Assembly (NCBI GenBank): GCA_001311805.1
Contig: BBCA01000028.1
Location: 1 to 38,418, forward strand
Direction of reading: 5' to 3'
From: Lentibacillus juripiscarius JCM 12147
GTDB taxonomy: Bacteria; Bacillota; Bacilli; Bacillales_D; Amphibacillaceae
Length of the DNA stretch: 38,418 nt
Position 1 is the first letter of the stretch, and each line of letters opens with the position of its first letter. This document shows, piece by piece, positions 37,258 through 38,418 of this stretch. The notes under the pieces were generated by a model. That model had not been told where the DNA came from, did not search any database, and saw nothing but the letters and a program-made list of their open reading frames with translations. Both the position numbers and the translations under genes were made by a program.

Positions 37258-38117
37258 AGACGTTCATGTGGGTAATGGCTGCGTCTTGTTCGTAAAGGTA
37301 TTGGAGTTTTCTGGTGATACTGCCTGGTTTTCCGTCTGCGATTTGGCTGCTGTCGACCTTAATGACCGGCATGATTTCAGATGTGCTGCTTGAAAGGAAC
37401 AATTCATCGGCGTCCGGGATGTCATCGACAGTGAATGCTTTTTCGATAAATGGCATGCCTAAATCGCCAGCGAATTTTTCCGCGCGTATACGGACACAGC
37501 CGTGCAGAATGCTTTTGTTGCTGGGTGGGTATAGATAGCGCCGTTTTTGACAAGGTAAATATTTGATGAACTGCCTTCCGTTACGATTCCATCTTTTGGA
37601 GAATTGCCTCATAACAGCCATTCTCCTGTGCTGCTTGCTTAGCCAGGACATTTGGCAGGAGGTTCAGGCTTTTAATATAGCAGTTTTCCCAGCGGGTATC
37701 ACGCTGCGTCATGGCAGAAGCCCCTGTTGTCAGTTTTTCCGTTTTGCGTGGCATATCCTGTACATAAGCATAGACATTGGCCGGTACATCTCCTGGAAAT
37801 GCATGTGTACGCGGTGCGGAACCACGAGTCGCCTGCAGATAAATGATGCCATCGGAGGTCATTTCATTCCGCTTGAGAAGTTCTGTCAATAGATTCATAG
37901 CTTGCTCTTTTGAAAATGGCAGGTCAAGCCTAATGGCGGCGGCAGATCGGAATAAACGGTCAATATGTTCAGTAAATAGATACCCGGTTCCTTCGTAAAG
38001 CCGGATAACTTCATAAATGCCATCGCCGAATTGCAGCCCGCGCTCTTCGAATGGATAGGTGAGCTCATCACGGTGGACAAACCCAGTTTGTGATAGTGTA
38101 ATAGGATAGACAGACAC
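37256..38117 (-). CDS. dat: D-amino-acid transaminase, frame-broken
   Basis: This is a PLP-dependent class IV aminotransferase of about 288 residues. It makes D-glutamate/D-alanine interconversion possible and supplies D-amino acids for the cell wall. GTG 38117 follows AAGGGGGCG. The start is MSVYPITLSQTGFVHRDELT, then YPFEERGLQFGDGIYEVIRL, a fold-type IV hallmark. The PLP lysine is in CYIKSLNLLPNVLAKQAAQE. The substrate loop GIVTEGSSSNIYLVKNG appears only after repairing breaks near 37585 and 37535. The C terminus has ADELFLSSSTSEIMPVIKVD then GKPGSITRKLQYLY, both conserved. Confidence 0.9.
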
Positions 38118-38299
38118 CTTATTCGCCCCCTTCAGATTTAACGTTATTCTATATGCTACACAAGGGCCTGTAAAGTGATCAATTTTAGGAGTTGGTCAAA
38201 GAGTCTGATAAAATCTTTGGTGGAACAAAATGGAATTAACAAGTCAAAAAGCACACCAAATCTATTGAGATTGAATAAGAATTTCTACCTCTCTTATGG
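38118..38299. other. Intergenic stretch upstream of dat
   Basis: This AT-rich stretch with no open frame presumably holds the reverse-strand dat promoter. I could not assign -35 and -10 boxes reliably. Confidence 0.35.
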
Positions 38300-38418
38300 G
38301 TGTCTTTTGGTCTTGAGAAGCCTTCTCACGGACAATTCGGCCCGCTTTTGGGTGGCTTTTGGTCTTGAGAAGCCTTCTCTCGGACTATTCTGCCCGCTTT
38401 TGGATGGCTTTTGGTCTT
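38300..38418 (-). repeat. Inverted copy of the 52-bp tandem array, running off the window
   Basis: At least two full units and one partial unit of the same repeat as at 27322-27527, in the opposite orientation. Each shows GAGAAGCCTTCTC (the reverse complement of the other array's core), GGAC, GCCCGCTTTTGG and GGCTTTTGGTCTT. The array continues past the last base, so its full extent is unknown. Confidence 0.85.

Overview
The window looks like chromosomal DNA of a spore-forming, moderately low-GC member of the Bacillaceae, perhaps a salt-tolerant genus near Virgibacillus, Lentibacillus or Oceanobacillus. The genus is inference only. The evidence is two small spore proteins (SspL and CsgA types), a sppA-RDD pair arranged as in Bacillus, HelD, YwbE, YhgE/Pip, a GlcT-type antiterminator operon, strong AGGAGG ribosome sites, and many TTG/GTG starts. 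I saw no rRNA, tRNA, CRISPR, phage or complete transposon.

One property dominates. Most genes longer than about 500 bp carry one or more single-base frame breaks, usually in short homopolymers and most often as a missing base. Residues on both sides of each break still fit the protein family. This looks like uncorrected base-calling error rather than mass gene decay. I therefore merged the fragments and give whole-gene coordinates; nearly all short genes are intact.

Layout. 0.2-3.1 kb: FUSC-type membrane protein, ywbE, and an atypical small kinase. 3.1-4.6 kb: an accessory patch with a small reverse gene, a regulator with an RHH-like N terminus and an HTH C terminus, and a holin-like toxin peptide. 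4.7-6.5 kb: two DUF3231 genes with GGGACA-type palindromic repeats beside them. 6.6-12.3 kb: YgjP-type metalloprotease, universal stress protein, HelD, a small lipoprotein, and an extradiol-dioxygenase-like protein. 12.4-15.9 kb: a PTS operon (leader with antiterminator/terminator, EIIA, GlcT-type antiterminator, EIICB). The EIIC sequence resembles N-acetylglucosamine permeases more than glucose permeases. 15.9-21.8 kb: NRDE protein, YflT-like stress protein, EcsAB-like ABC transporter, DHA2 drug exporter, short SDR. 21.9-26.8 kb: sppA, RDD protein, a DehI-type haloacid dehalogenase homologue, acyl-CoA ligase, sspL, csgA. 26.8-27.9 kb: a rod-like non-coding RNA resembling 6S RNA with its own promoter and terminator, then repeat arrays. 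27.9-30.8 kb: AI-2E family transporter, GNAT acetyltransferase, APH-type kinase. 30.8-31.6 kb: a type I toxin-like locus on the reverse strand. 31.6-38.1 kb: alpha/beta hydrolase, YhgE/Pip protein, S9 peptidase, D-amino-acid transaminase. The window ends inside a repeat array that is the inverted counterpart of the one at 27.3 kb.

The most interesting non-standard items are the inverted 52-bp tandem arrays about 11 kb apart, two tiny holin-like toxin genes, the 6S-like RNA, the dispersed GGGACA palindromes, and the unexpected DehI homologue.
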